A stretch of DNA of 64,000 bases from JAOUJD01 sp963841815 (GTDB lineage: Bacteria > Pseudomonadota > Gammaproteobacteria > Burkholderiales > Burkholderiaceae_F): assembly GCA_963841815.1 (NCBI GenBank), contig CAWJEE010000019.1, positions 186,001-250,000 on the forward strand, read 5' to 3'. The position numbers and the translations under genes are program-made. The notes under the pieces are model-generated. The model made no database searches and had not been told where the DNA came from. It saw nothing but the letters and a program-made list of their open reading frames with translations. Position 1 is the stretch's first letter. Every line of letters starts with the position of its first letter. Positions 43,322-53,893 of this stretch are shown piece after piece.

Positions 43322-44512
43322 GCGCTGCTGGAGGATGTCGATGGCCGGCAGGCCCTTGCCTTCGAGGAATTCGAGGAAGGCGCCGCCGCCGGTCGAGATG
43401 TAGCTGACGCGATCGCCGATGTGGTACTTGGCGATCGCCGCCAGCGTGTCTCCGCCGCCGGCGATCGAGAACGCCCCGTTCGCGGTCGCCTCCGCGACGG
43501 CCAGCGCGAGCTGGTGCGTGCCGTCGGCGAACGCATCGAACTCGAACACGCCCACCGGCCCGTTCCAGATGATCGTGCCCGCCGAGCGCACGATGTGGCC
43601 GAGCGCCAGTGCGCTCGACGGCCCGATGTCCAGGATCATCTCGTCGGGCTGCACGTCGTCGGCGCGCCGCACGTGGCCCGGCGCGGTCGCCGAGAACTCC
43701 TTCGCGACGACGACGTCGATCGGCAGCGGCAGGGTCGCGCCCTTGGCGCCCAGCGTCGCCAGCACCTTCTTGCACTCCGGCACGAGGTCCGGCTCCGCCA
43801 GCGACTTGCCGATGGGGAAACCTTCCGCGAGGAGGAAGGTGTTGGCGATGCCGCCGCCGACGATCAACCGGTCGACCTTCTGCGCGAGGTTGTTCAGGAT
43901 CGTCAGCTTGGTCGAGACCTTCGAGCCCGCGACGATCGCGACCAGCGGACGCTTCGGGTTGCCGAGCGCGCGGGACAGCGCGTCGATCTCGCCGGCCATC
44001 AACGGGCCGGCGCAGGCGATCGGGGCGTACTTCGCGATGCCGTGCGTCGTGGCCTCGGCGCGATGCGCGGTTCCGAACGCGTCGTTCACGTACACGTCGG
44101 CGAGCCGGGCCATCTTCTGCGCCAGCTCGTCGGAGTTCTTCTTCTCGCCCTTGTTGACGCGGCAGTTCTCGAGCAGCACCACCTGGCCCGGCTGGACCTG
44201 CACGCCATCGACCCAGTTGGCGATCAGCGGCACCTCGCGACCGAGCAGTTCGCCGAGACGCTTCGCCACGGGCGCCAGCGAATCCTCCGGCTTGAACTCG
44301 CCTTCGGTGGGACGGCCGAGGTGCGACGTGACCATCACCGCCGCGCCGGCGTCGAGCGCCGTGCGGATCGCCGGCACCGACGCGCGGATCCGCGTGTCCT
44401 CGGTGATGTTCCCCGCGTCGTCCTGCGGGACGTTGAGGTCGGAACGAATGAAGACACGACGGCCGGCGAGTTGGCCGCTGGAAGCCAGTTGAGCAAGGGT
44501 GTTGACGCGCAT
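43313..44512 (-). CDS. pgk: Phosphoglycerate kinase
   Basis: Pgk transfers phosphate from 1,3-bisphosphoglycerate to ADP. The 399-residue protein begins MRVNTLAQLASSGQLAGRRVFIRSDLNVP and has SHLGRPTEGE, NDAFGTAHR, GSKVSTKLTILNNLAQKVDRLIVGGGIANTF, WNGPVGVFEF and SIAGGGDTLAAI. Its stop lies within the 9-bp direct repeat that bounds the palindromic insertion downstream. A TATAAT box lies 60 bases upstream of the ATG. It is one gene of the glycolytic run. Confidence 0.96.
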   Translation of the reverse strand: MRVNTLAQLASSGQLAGRRVFIRSDLNVPQDDAGNITEDTRIRASVPAIRTALDAGAAVMVTSHLGRPTEGEFKPEDSLAPVAKRLGELLGREVPLIANWVDGVQVQPGQVVLLENCRVNKGEKKNSDELAQKMARLADVYVNDAFGTAHRAEATTHGIAKYAPIACAGPLMAGEIDALSRALGNPKRPLVAIVAGSKVSTKLTILNNLAQKVDRLIVGGGIANTFLLAEGFPIGKSLAEPDLVPECKKVLATLGAKGATLPLPIDVVVAKEFSATAPGHVRRADDVQPDEMILDIGPSSALALGHIVRSAGTIIWNGPVGVFEFDAFADGTHQLALAVAEATANGAFSIAGGGDTLAAIAKYHIGDRVSYISTGGGAFLEFLEGKGLPAIDILQQRAT

Positions 44513-44571
44513 GGGAGGCGGGAGTTGTTCCGGAAGACCGCGCGTTGCGCGCGGTGCAGGGCGAGTTGGGC

Positions 44572-44577
44572 ATTATA
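44572..44577 (-). promoter_or_regulatory. -10 box TATAAT upstream of pgk
   Basis: A perfect TATAAT on the minus strand, 60 bases upstream of the pgk ATG, in the gap it shares with the divergent rhombosortase gene. The -35 region is weak. Confidence 0.45.
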
Positions 44578-44601
44578 CGAGTCGCTTCCCGCCGAACGCC
44601 C

Positions 44602-45216
44602 GTGCGCACACTCCGACTGTCTCCCCCTGAACGCGCCGCGATCGGCCTGGCGATCGCTCTGCTCGCGCTCCACGCGCTGGCGCCGGGGGATGCGCTCGAG
44701 TACCAGCGCAGCGCCCTCGCCCGGCAGCCCTGGCGCCTCCTCACGGGGCACCTGGTCCACATCAACTGGCCGCACGCGCTGATCAACGCCGCTGCGTTGT
44801 GGATCGTCGCGCGGCTCTATGCCCCGGACCTGTCCGCGACCCGCCAGGCGATCGCGCTGGCTGCATCGGCGCTGGCGATCAGTGCGTCGCTCGCATGGCT
44901 GCATCCGGACATCGAGTGGTACCGGGGCCTTTCGGGAGCGCTGCACGGCCTGTTCTTCGCCGGCGCCGTCAAGTGGCTGCTGACCGAGCAGCCGCGAAGC
45001 CTGGGGCGGCTGTGGCTGCCCGCCCTGCTCTTCCTCGGCGGATGGATGAAGGTCGTGCTCGAGCAGCCAGGCGCGGGTGTCCTGCCGCACGCGGACTGGC
45101 TCGGCGCAGCGGTCGTCCCGCAGGCGCACCTGGCCGGTGCCGCCTGCGGAACCGCCCTCGGCGTGTTATTCGCGGCGACGAAGGCGCGCGCCGGCGAGCA
45201 GCGCGACGAGCAGTAG
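44602..45216 (+). CDS. Rhombosortase (rhomboid-family intramembrane protease)
   Basis: A protein of about 204 residues with six hydrophobic helices. EWYRGLSGALHGLFFAGAVKW carries the rhomboid GxSG nucleophile (GLSG) immediately followed by the ALHG characteristic of rhombosortases, and HLAGAACGTALG supplies the second catalytic His. Rhombosortases cleave the C-terminal GlyGly-CTERM tail of exported proteins. The convergent subtilase gene ends in exactly such a tail, and the two genes overlap by 51 bases. Start chosen at GTG 44602; GTG 44554 and TTG 44545 are in frame. Confidence 0.82.
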   Translation: MRTLRLSPPERAAIGLAIALLALHALAPGDALEYQRSALARQPWRLLTGHLVHINWPHALINAAALWIVARLYAPDLSATRQAIALAASALAISASLAWLHPDIEWYRGLSGALHGLFFAGAVKWLLTEQPRSLGRLWLPALLFLGGWMKVVLEQPGAGVLPHADWLGAAVVPQAHLAGAACGTALGVLFAATKARAGEQRDEQ

Positions 45217-47187
45217 CAGCTGTCCGAGCGGCAGCGCACCGCCTCCGCCGCCGCCGCCGACAGGTGGCGATGCGGGTCCGCCGGTTCCGGCTGCCGTCAC
45301 CGTGATCGTTGCCTCCGGCGAAGTCACCGATCCCAGCGCATTCGTGATGGAAACCGAGTAGCGCGTGCCGCTGTCGCCGACGCTCAGCGCCGGGGTCGTG
45401 TAGGACGATGAAGTCGCGCCCGCAATGTCGGTGCCGTTCCGCTTCCACTGGTACCTGAGCGTCGCCGCGCCCGCCGCCGTGACGGCGAGCGTTGCGGTCT
45501 GGCCTTCGACGATGCTGAGGTTTTGCGGCGCGCTCACGATCACGGGTGGCGCCGAAAGGACGGCGCGGCTGACCGCAGCGCCGGCGTCGAGCAGTCCGGC
45601 TCCGCACTGTCCTGCGAATGGCCCGCCCGCCGCGCACGCGCTGCCCGCGGGGAACGGCCGCACGTTGTTCACGAGAAAGCCGCGCACCTGCTCCACGCTC
45701 GCCGACGGCAGCAGCGACTTGATCAGCGCCGCCGCGCCGGCCACGTGCGGCGCCGCCACGCTCGTCCCCGTGAATCCGCCGTAGCCGGCGCCGCTGCGGC
45801 CCTGCGCGTCCGAGCTCGATGGGTCCGTGGCGCCGAAGAGCAGCGTCGACCAGACGTAGTAGCCGGTCCAGTTTGCGTCGTCGGTCGGTCCGCCAGCGCC
45901 GAGGAGGAAGGGACTGCCTCCTCCCGGCGCGCTGAGGGTCGTCGCTGCGCCGATGTTGGCGTAGTCGGCGTTCTCGCCGTTGATGGTGTGCCCGGTGACC
46001 GCGATGACGCCGCGGCAGTTCGCAGGCGATATCAGCGCAGTGTCGGATTCGTTGCCGGTGGCCGCGACGACGACGGTGCCGGCAGCGATCGCGGCGTCCA
46101 CGGCGGCCTGCGTTGCGTTGGAGCACGCTTCGCTGCTGCCGAGGCTGAGGCTGACCACCCGCGCCGGCGTCGGGTTCGCCGGGATGCCCGGCACGTCGAG
46201 TCCCGCCGCCCAGCGGATCGCGTCCGCGATGTCGGACAGCGAACCGCCGCACTTGCCGAGCGCGCGGAGCGGCTGCACGCGGACGTTCCAGCCGATGCCG
46301 GCGATGCCCGTTGCGTTGTTGCCGGTCGCCGCCACCACGCCGGCCATGTGCGTCCCGTGCCAGCTGCTGTCCTCCGGACCGGCAAAGCCGTCCGGACAGA
46401 CGTCACCTGCCATCAGCCAATCGCCCGGGTCCGTGGGATCGGGATCGCGCCCATCGCCGTCGTTCGCCACGAAGTTCAAGGGCAGCGACGGGCTGCCGAC
46501 ATCGGCGGAGATGAAGTCATATCCGCCCACGAAGCGCCCCGAGGGCACATAAGGGGCGGGCGTAACGACTCCATTGAGGTCGGGATGGTTGACGATGCCG
46601 GTGTCGATGACCGCCACGACGACGACGCCGGAACCGCCCTGCGTAACGTCCCACGCCGGCGGCAGGTTGGCGCCCCCGGCCGCGACGGCGGACTTCGAGC
46701 CGGTCCCGCCGAGGAGCGTTCCCGTAAACGTGGTTGTCGGCTCGAACAGGTTCCACTGCCAACCCGCGTAGCGCGGATCGTTGGGAACCGCCAGCCGCCT
46801 GAACATCACGTCGGGTTCCGCGTACTCGACCCCGGGCTGACGCGCGAGCGCCGCAGCGACGTTCCTCGCCTCGGCGAGAGGAACGGGAGCGCGCAGCGCC
46901 ACCAGCGCGGATCCGCCTGCCAGTTCGCGCACGTGCGTCAGCTCGACGCCGGTGGAGGCTTCGAACTCCCGCAGGGTCGCCCGACCGGCGACCATCCCTG
47001 CCGCCGCACCGTCGCGCAGCTTCACGATGAGGTGACGCACGGGCTGCTCGGGCTTCGCCCTGGCCGTGGCGGACGCGCCCTGCGCCAACGCCTGCTTGGG
47101 AGTGACGTTGCCCGCGGAACTTGCGATCGTCGACGCAACGATCGAAACCGCTGCAATCACCGCCACCGTGAAATGTCGCATCGCCAT
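45166..47187 (-). CDS. Exported subtilisin-like (S8) protease with GlyGly-CTERM tail
   Basis: A 673-residue preproprotein: signal peptide (about 1-26), inhibitor-like propeptide (about 50-130) and S8 domain with Asp195 (AVIDTG), His277 (WHGTH), Asn380 and Ser476 (GTSVAAPHVAG). An Ig-like domain (about 545-635, with YQWKRNGTDIAG) follows. The C-terminus has a run of glycines, a hydrophobic helix (LGQLLLLVALLAG) and a basic end, matching a GlyGly-CTERM sorting tail. The rhombosortase encoded next door should release it from the membrane for secretion. Confidence 0.9.
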   Translation of the reverse strand: MAMRHFTVAVIAAVSIVASTIASSAGNVTPKQALAQGASATARAKPEQPVRHLIVKLRDGAAAGMVAGRATLREFEASTGVELTHVRELAGGSALVALRAPVPLAEARNVAAALARQPGVEYAEPDVMFRRLAVPNDPRYAGWQWNLFEPTTTFTGTLLGGTGSKSAVAAGGANLPPAWDVTQGGSGVVVVAVIDTGIVNHPDLNGVVTPAPYVPSGRFVGGYDFISADVGSPSLPLNFVANDGDGRDPDPTDPGDWLMAGDVCPDGFAGPEDSSWHGTHMAGVVAATGNNATGIAGIGWNVRVQPLRALGKCGGSLSDIADAIRWAAGLDVPGIPANPTPARVVSLSLGSSEACSNATQAAVDAAIAAGTVVVAATGNESDTALISPANCRGVIAVTGHTINGENADYANIGAATTLSAPGGGSPFLLGAGGPTDDANWTGYYVWSTLLFGATDPSSSDAQGRSGAGYGGFTGTSVAAPHVAGAAALIKSLLPSASVEQVRGFLVNNVRPFPAGSACAAGGPFAGQCGAGLLDAGAAVSRAVLSAPPVIVSAPQNLSIVEGQTATLAVTAAGAATLRYQWKRNGTDIAGATSSSYTTPALSVGDSGTRYSVSITNALGSVTSPEATITVTAAGTGGPASPPVGGGGGGGALPLGQLLLLVALLAGARLRRRE

Positions 47188-47348
47188 CGGGTTCTTCCTG
47201 TGTCCGGCGCTTTCGCTCCGGCGTAGCGTAACCGTCCCGCCGGATCGGTCCCGTCTCGGCGAAGCGGACTAACGCTTAGCGGTCGAGGACGCCCACGCGT
47301 TGACCGCCCTGTCGGCGGGCAGTTCCCTTCGACGCCGTGCAAGGAGCA

Positions 47349-47368
47349 AGCGCCCCGCTGGGGGCGCT
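47349..47368. terminator. Possible hairpin terminator after gap
   Basis: AGCGCCCC and GGGGCGCT form an 8-bp stem with a 4-base loop, 12 bases past the gap stop. The following sequence has no strong T-run, so this is only a weak terminator candidate. Confidence 0.35.
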
Positions 47369-47379
47369 CGCCGCCGGGG

Positions 47380-48386
47380 TCACTTCGCCTGCATCAGCGC
47401 GACGGTGGTGTCGAGCATGCGGTTGCTGAAGCCCCACTCGTTGTCGTACCAGGACGACACCTTGACGAGCCGGCCGGACACCTTGGTCAGCGTCGAGTCG
47501 AAGATCGACGAGCGCGCGTCGTGGTTGAAGTCGCTGGAGACGAGCGGGTCGGCGTTGTAGCCGAGCACGCCCGCGAGTTCGCCTTCGGAAGCCGCCTTCA
47601 TGATGCCGTTGACTTCCTCGACCGTTGTGTCGCGCGCGGCGATGAACGACAGGTCGACGATCGAAACGTTGATCGTCGGAACGCGGATCGCGTAGCCGTC
47701 GAGCTTGCCGTTCAGCTCGGGCAGGACGAGGCCGACGGCGGCCGCGGCGCCGGTCTTGGTCGGGATCATGTTGTGGGCCGCGGCGCGGGCACGGCGCAGG
47801 TCCTCGTGATAGACGTCGGTCAGCACCTGGTCGTTGGTGTACGCGTGCACGGTCGTCATCAACCCGTTCACCAGCCCGATCCTGTCGTTCAGCGGCTTGA
47901 CCATCGGCGCCAGGCAGTTCGTGGTGCACGAGGCGTTGGAGATCACCGTGTGCGCCGCCTTCAGCGTGCCGTGATTGACGCCGTAGACGATGGTCGCGTC
48001 GACGTCCTTGCCGCCCGGCGCGGAGATGATCACCTTCTTCGCGCCGCCCTTCAGGTGCGCGGATGCCTTCTCCTTGGTGGTGAAGAAGCCGGTGCACTCG
48101 AGCACGACGTCCACGCCGAGCGCGGCCCACGGCAGTTCGGCCGGGTTGCGGTTGGCCAGCACCTTGATGCGATCGCCGTTGACGACCATCGAGTCGCCGT
48201 CCACCGCGACCGTCCCGGGGAACGTGCCGTGCGCGGTGTCGTACTTGGTCAGGTGCGCGTTGGTCTTCGGGTCGCCGAGGTCGTTGATGGCGACGATCTG
48301 GATGTCGTGCTTCTTGCCGCCCTCGTAGTGGGCGCGGAGGATGTTGCGGCCGATGCGGCCATAGCCGTTGATGGCGATCTTGATGG

Positions 48387-48390
<4 letters not shown>
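47380..48390 (-). CDS. gap: Glyceraldehyde-3-phosphate dehydrogenase, type I
   Basis: Gap oxidises glyceraldehyde 3-phosphate with NAD. The 336-residue protein begins MTIKIAINGYGRIGRNILRAHYE; INDLGD holds the NAD-specifying Asp, and the catalytic Cys is in SNASCTTNCLAP. AARAAAHNMIPTKTGAAAAV and NEWGFSNRMLDT are typical. The ATG overlaps the tkt stop (ATGA), so tkt and gap are translationally coupled. Confidence 0.96.
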
Positions 48391-50432
<2,042 letters not shown>

Positions 50433-50505
50433 GGGAAACCAGTCAGGAAGTGGAAAAGCCGGAACGGACCCGCGGGGCGCATGGGGCGGCCGAGGGAAAA
50501 CGCGA

Positions 50506-50511
50506 ATTTTA
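50506..50511 (-). promoter_or_regulatory. -10-like box TAAAAT upstream of tkt
   Basis: TAAAAT on the minus strand, 74 bases upstream of the tkt ATG, within TTTGCTAAAATTCGCG. It is the likely promoter for the tkt-gap unit. Confidence 0.45.
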
Positions 50512-50659
50512 GCAAAGGGCGCGCGCCCGGCCGGCGCCGTGGAATCCTTCGTGACCGCCTTCACGCTCCTGATGCGGCGGGCACCGCCGCGAGGCCAAAG
50601 CCGAGAGGGAGTTCGAGTCCGCGCTCGACGCCCGCAGCGGAAATGCGCCCGGGACGGAG

Positions 50660-50688
50660 TTCAAATGACAGGCGATTTGGGCTACCAT
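50660..50688 (+). promoter_or_regulatory. Candidate speDE promoter (TTCAAA, 17 bp, TACCAT)
   Basis: TTCAAA (50660-50665) and TACCAT (50683-50688) each match four of six consensus positions with a 17-bp spacer. Transcription from about 50695 would give a leader of about 250 nt in front of speDE. Confidence 0.33.
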
Positions 50689-50945
50689 CCCACGCTTTCC
50701 GAAATTCGATCCGGAACAACAACCAGGACGCAACGGGCGCCGGGCCTCGCGGCAGCAAGGGCATCACGCAGCAGCACGCGAGCAAAGGCAACGAGCCGCT
50801 AGGCAGCATCTCCCGCCAGAGCCAGCAGGGCAGCGCAAGCTGCATGGACTCGCGTGCCGCGCCACAGCGTGCGAGTCCCGGATCGTCGGGTTGCGACGCA
50901 AGTCGCGATTCAGGTCGATTAGGGCGGACCTGCTGGGGGACGAAG

Positions 50946-52274
50946 ATGCAAGGCCTTCACCTGACTGGCGATCTGTTCGAATGCGGCTGCAGCGCAGCCT
51001 TGCTGACGGATCTTGAAGCACTTTCCACGCTGTGCCGCAATGCGACGAACGACTCGACGCTGACGATCGTCGACGACAAGTGGCACGTCTTTCCTGACTG
51101 GAACGGGCAACCGGGCGGCATCACCGGGACGATCCTGCTCGCCGAGTCGCACCTTGCGATCCACACGTGGCCCGAGCGCGCCGGCGTGACGCTCGACGTC
51201 TACGTGTGCAACTTCACCGCGGACAACACCGGCAAGGCCGAGCAGCTCTTCGAAGCCCTGACGATGGCGTTCCGCCCGAAGAGCCAGGTCGTCAACCGCA
51301 TCATCCGCGGCGACCTCGCGGCCGATGTCGCGGCACAGGCAGCCGAGAAGCAGGCGGCGGGCGACGTCACCAGGAGCGAACTGATCTTCGACTGGCTCAA
51401 CGCGCACTCCGGCTACGGCTATACCGCGACCGAGAAGCTGGCGGACATCCAGTCGCCGTACCAGCGCGTCGAGGTGTACGACACGCAGCAGTTCGGCAAG
51501 CTCTTCCGGCTCGACGGGCGTCTGATGACGTCCGAGGGAGACGAGTTCTTCTATCACGAGTGCATGACGCACCCGGCCGCGCTCGCGCATCCGAATCCCG
51601 AGTCGATCCTGGTGATCGGCGGCGGCGACGGCGGCTCGTCGGAGGAACTGTTCAAGCACCCGAGCGTCAGGCGCATCGTGATGGCGGAGCTCGATCCGGT
51701 CGTGATCGACATCTCGAAGAAGTGGCTGGGCTCGATCCACAAAGGCGCGTTCAGCGATCCGCGCCTCGAGGTGAGGATCGGCGACGGCTTCGAGTACGTG
51801 AAGTCGACGCCGGAGCGCTTCGACATGATCGTCCTCGATCTCACCGACCCGGACACGCCGGCCTTCCACCTGTACTCGGAAGAGTTCTTCCGGATGTGCC
51901 AGCGCATCCTGAAGCCGGGCGGCATGCTGACGCTGCACCTCGGATCGCCGGTGTACCAGGCCGACACGGTGCGCAAGAACGCCGCGAACCTGCGCAAGGT
52001 GTTCCGCCACGTCGCGCCGATGTCGCTGTTCATCCCGTTGTACGGCTCGCTGTGGTGCCTGGCGGTCGCGAGCGACTCGATCGACCCGCGGTCGCTGTCG
52101 CCCGACACCCTCGCCCAGCGGACGAACGACCGTCGCATCGGCGGGCTCCGCTACTACTACCCGGGCCTGCACCAGGCGCTGTTCACGTTGCCGCTCTTCG
52201 TGCAGGAGCTGACGCAGCCGCCGAGTTCGGCGTCCGGAAGCACACCCCGCGTGCCGCAGTTGCGCGCAGCCTGA
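50946..52274 (+). CDS. Fused S-adenosylmethionine decarboxylase and spermidine synthase
   Basis: A 442-residue bifunctional protein. The N-terminal SpeD half (about 1-115) has the pyruvoyl-forming Ser68 in LAESHLAIHTWPE, His73 and Cys88, the class 1b catalytic set. The C-terminal SpeE half has the aminopropyltransferase signature VIGGGDGGSSEELFKH (about 219-234), AELDPVVIDISKKW and LDLTDPDTPAFHLYSEEFF. Together they make decarboxylated AdoMet and transfer its aminopropyl group to a diamine. GGGGGACGAAG precedes the ATG at 50946. A terminator follows. Confidence 0.92.
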   Translation: MQGLHLTGDLFECGCSAALLTDLEALSTLCRNATNDSTLTIVDDKWHVFPDWNGQPGGITGTILLAESHLAIHTWPERAGVTLDVYVCNFTADNTGKAEQLFEALTMAFRPKSQVVNRIIRGDLAADVAAQAAEKQAAGDVTRSELIFDWLNAHSGYGYTATEKLADIQSPYQRVEVYDTQQFGKLFRLDGRLMTSEGDEFFYHECMTHPAALAHPNPESILVIGGGDGGSSEELFKHPSVRRIVMAELDPVVIDISKKWLGSIHKGAFSDPRLEVRIGDGFEYVKSTPERFDMIVLDLTDPDTPAFHLYSEEFFRMCQRILKPGGMLTLHLGSPVYQADTVRKNAANLRKVFRHVAPMSLFIPLYGSLWCLAVASDSIDPRSLSPDTLAQRTNDRRIGGLRYYYPGLHQALFTLPLFVQELTQPPSSASGSTPRVPQLRAA

Positions 52275-52296
52275 GGCGGGAGAGAAACCGATGAAC

Positions 52297-52321
52297 GGGC
52301 CGGCATGCGCCGGCCCTTTTT
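52297..52321 (+). terminator. Rho-independent terminator after speDE
   Basis: GGGCCGGC and GCCGGCCC form an 8-bp stem around ATGC, followed by five T residues. Confidence 0.88.
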
Positions 52322-52339
52322 CTTGACGGGCCGAGCGAC

Positions 52340-53069
52340 GTGGCTGAACCCCGCTTCTTCATCGAGACCGACCTCGCCGCCGGCACCGTCGTCGAGTTGC
52401 CCGCGAACGTGGCGCACCACGCCGCGCACGTGCTGCGCTTGCGCGAAGGCGACGCCGTGGTGCTGTTCAACGGGCAGGGCGGCGAGTTCCACGGCCGGCT
52501 CGCGTCGCGCGGGCAACAGGTCGAACTGACCGGTCACGATCCGGTGGAACGCGAGCCGCCGCTCTCTGTCACGCTGGTGCAGGCGTGGATCGCGACCGAC
52601 AAGCTGGAGTGGGTTGTCGAGAAAGCGGTCGAACTCGGCATCGCGCGCATCGTGCTCACCGCCACGCGACGCAGCGTCGTCCGGCTGGACGCAACCCGCC
52701 TTCGCCAGGCGGATCGATCGGCTGCGCGACATCGCGATCGCCGCCTGCTGCCAGTGCGGGCGCAACCGCGTGCCTGCCATCGCAGCGTTCGGCGACCTGG
52801 CCTCCGCGCTCGCGGAAGCCGGTGCCGGAGCCACCGGACTCGTGCTCCAGCCCGACGCGCCTCGTTCGCTGGTCGAGATCGCAGGGGCTGCTCGCGGACC
52901 CATCGCGATCGCGGTCGGTCCCGAAGGCGGGTTCGATGCGGACGAGTTCGCCCTCGTGCGACGCGCCGGCTACCAGCTGGCACGGCTCGGTCCGCGCGTG
53001 CTCAGGACGGAAACCGCCGGTCTCGCGGCCCTCGCCGCGCTCCAGGGCACGGCCGGCGACTTCGCCTGA
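52340..53069 (+). CDS. rsmE: 16S rRNA (uracil1498-N3)-methyltransferase (frameshifted here)
   Basis: RsmE methylates U1498 of 16S rRNA. The product starts MAEPRFFIETDLAAGTVVELP (GTG at 52340) with HHAAHVLRLREGDAV and WIATDKLEWVVEKAVELGI, and, in another frame, continues with CCQCGRNRVPAI and the SPOUT knot segments AIAVGPEGGFDADEF and LGPRVLRTETAGLAALA. One extra base near 52700-52735 joins the two parts. About 243 residues in total is normal. It lies directly after the speDE terminator. Confidence 0.87.
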
Positions 53070-53096
53070 CCACGCGCCGCCCCGTCGCCGCGCCGG

Positions 53097-53501
53097 CTAT
53101 CGGTAGAAGACGCGGAAGGGCACGCCGGCCTCCGCGTAGTGCTCGGCCACGTCGCGGAACACGTCGAGCAGCGCGTCGCGCTCGTCGACACCGAAGCGTT
53201 CGGTGTAGGGCAGCGGGTCGAGCACCACGACGGCCCCGCGCCCGATCGTCCACGTGTCTTCGTCGGTCAGCGATTCGTAGAGCGCATCAAGATTCGCGCC
53301 GAACCAGCTCGGCAGGCCGAAGGCGTGACCCAGCATGCGAAGCGCCGACAGCTTGTCCTTGCAGCCCGACAGATCCGCCAGCACGAAGCGGTGATCGGCG
53401 GACTTCGCCCAGGCGCGCAGCTGCTCCGTGCCAACGCCGCGCAGCGACCGCACGCAGTGGCCCGGCAGGTCTTCCAGCCGTTCGATGTGGCGCGTGGTCA
53501 T
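53097..53501 (-). CDS. Barstar-family ribonuclease inhibitor
   Basis: A 134-residue barstar-like protein: LSGCKDKLSALRMLGHAFGLPSWFGANLDALYESLTD (about 54-90) holds the inhibitory helix, with the conserved aromatic and Asp positions, and the C-terminus has FGVDERDALLDVFRDVAEHY. Its ATG overlaps the stop of the barnase-like RNase gene just upstream (TGA/ATG sharing bases), so inhibitor and enzyme are made together. It should bind the RNase before export, protecting the cell's own RNA. Confidence 0.88.
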   Translation of the reverse strand: MTTRHIERLEDLPGHCVRSLRGVGTEQLRAWAKSADHRFVLADLSGCKDKLSALRMLGHAFGLPSWFGANLDALYESLTDEDTWTIGRGAVVVLDPLPYTERFGVDERDALLDVFRDVAEHYAEAGVPFRVFYR

Positions 53502-53890
53502 TCGCGGATCCGCCTGAAACTGTTGTAGTGATCGTCGGTGTAGTAGTACTCGCCGCTGGTCGCCGGGTTGCGCTCGGCGCCGCGTCCGGCGACGATCCGC
53601 CGCGCTCCGCGGTCCCTCGAGTGAGGGGTCTTCACAGTGTATTCGGTGTAGTAGCCGCGGGGCTGCGCGGGCAGCCGCTTCTCGCGATTGCCGAACACCG
53701 CGCCGTCCTTCCTGTACGCGTACGGGCCGCCGCGCCTGATCTGCGCCAGCGTCTGGCGCGCCTCGACCGGCAGTTCGTCGACCCGGACCTCGGCGATCGC
53801 CGGCGGAGCGTCGCGCGCGATGCCCGCCGGCGCGAACAGCGCGACGGCGGCGAACAGCAGTGCGCGCGCCCAGAGCATCACCAAATGCAT
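53498..53890 (-). CDS. Exported barnase-type ribonuclease
   Basis: A 130-residue secreted guanyl-preferring RNase. The N-terminus (ARALLFAAVALFAPAGIAR) is a signal peptide. The mature part has the barnase/RNase N1 catalytic set: Glu83 in EYTVKTP, Arg97/98 in ARRIVAG, and His121 in YYTDDHYNSFRRI. The N-terminal LAQIRRGGPYAYRKDGAVFGNRE is also typical. The barstar gene overlaps its stop by three bases. Target (nutrient RNA, competitors) unknown. Confidence 0.87.
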   Translation of the reverse strand: MHLVMLWARALLFAAVALFAPAGIARDAPPAIAEVRVDELPVEARQTLAQIRRGGPYAYRKDGAVFGNREKRLPAQPRGYYTEYTVKTPHSRDRGARRIVAGRGAERNPATSGEYYYTDDHYNSFRRIRE

Positions 53891-53893
53891 CGC

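Larger units (their letters stand above)
50433..50945. other. Divergent intergenic region between tkt and speDE
   Basis: This 513-bp gap has no supported gene. It holds the tkt -10-like box, a possible speDE promoter at 50660-50688, and then about 250 bases of leader before the speDE start. The frame upstream of speDE is open back to 50481 but has no ribosome site or family similarity, so it is taken as leader. Confidence 0.6.

Noticed and set aside
50481..50945. Extension of the SpeD-SpeE protein by 155 codons at its N-terminus
   Set aside because: The added residues have no similarity to SpeD proteins, while ATG 50946 has a ribosome site and begins exactly at the family start.
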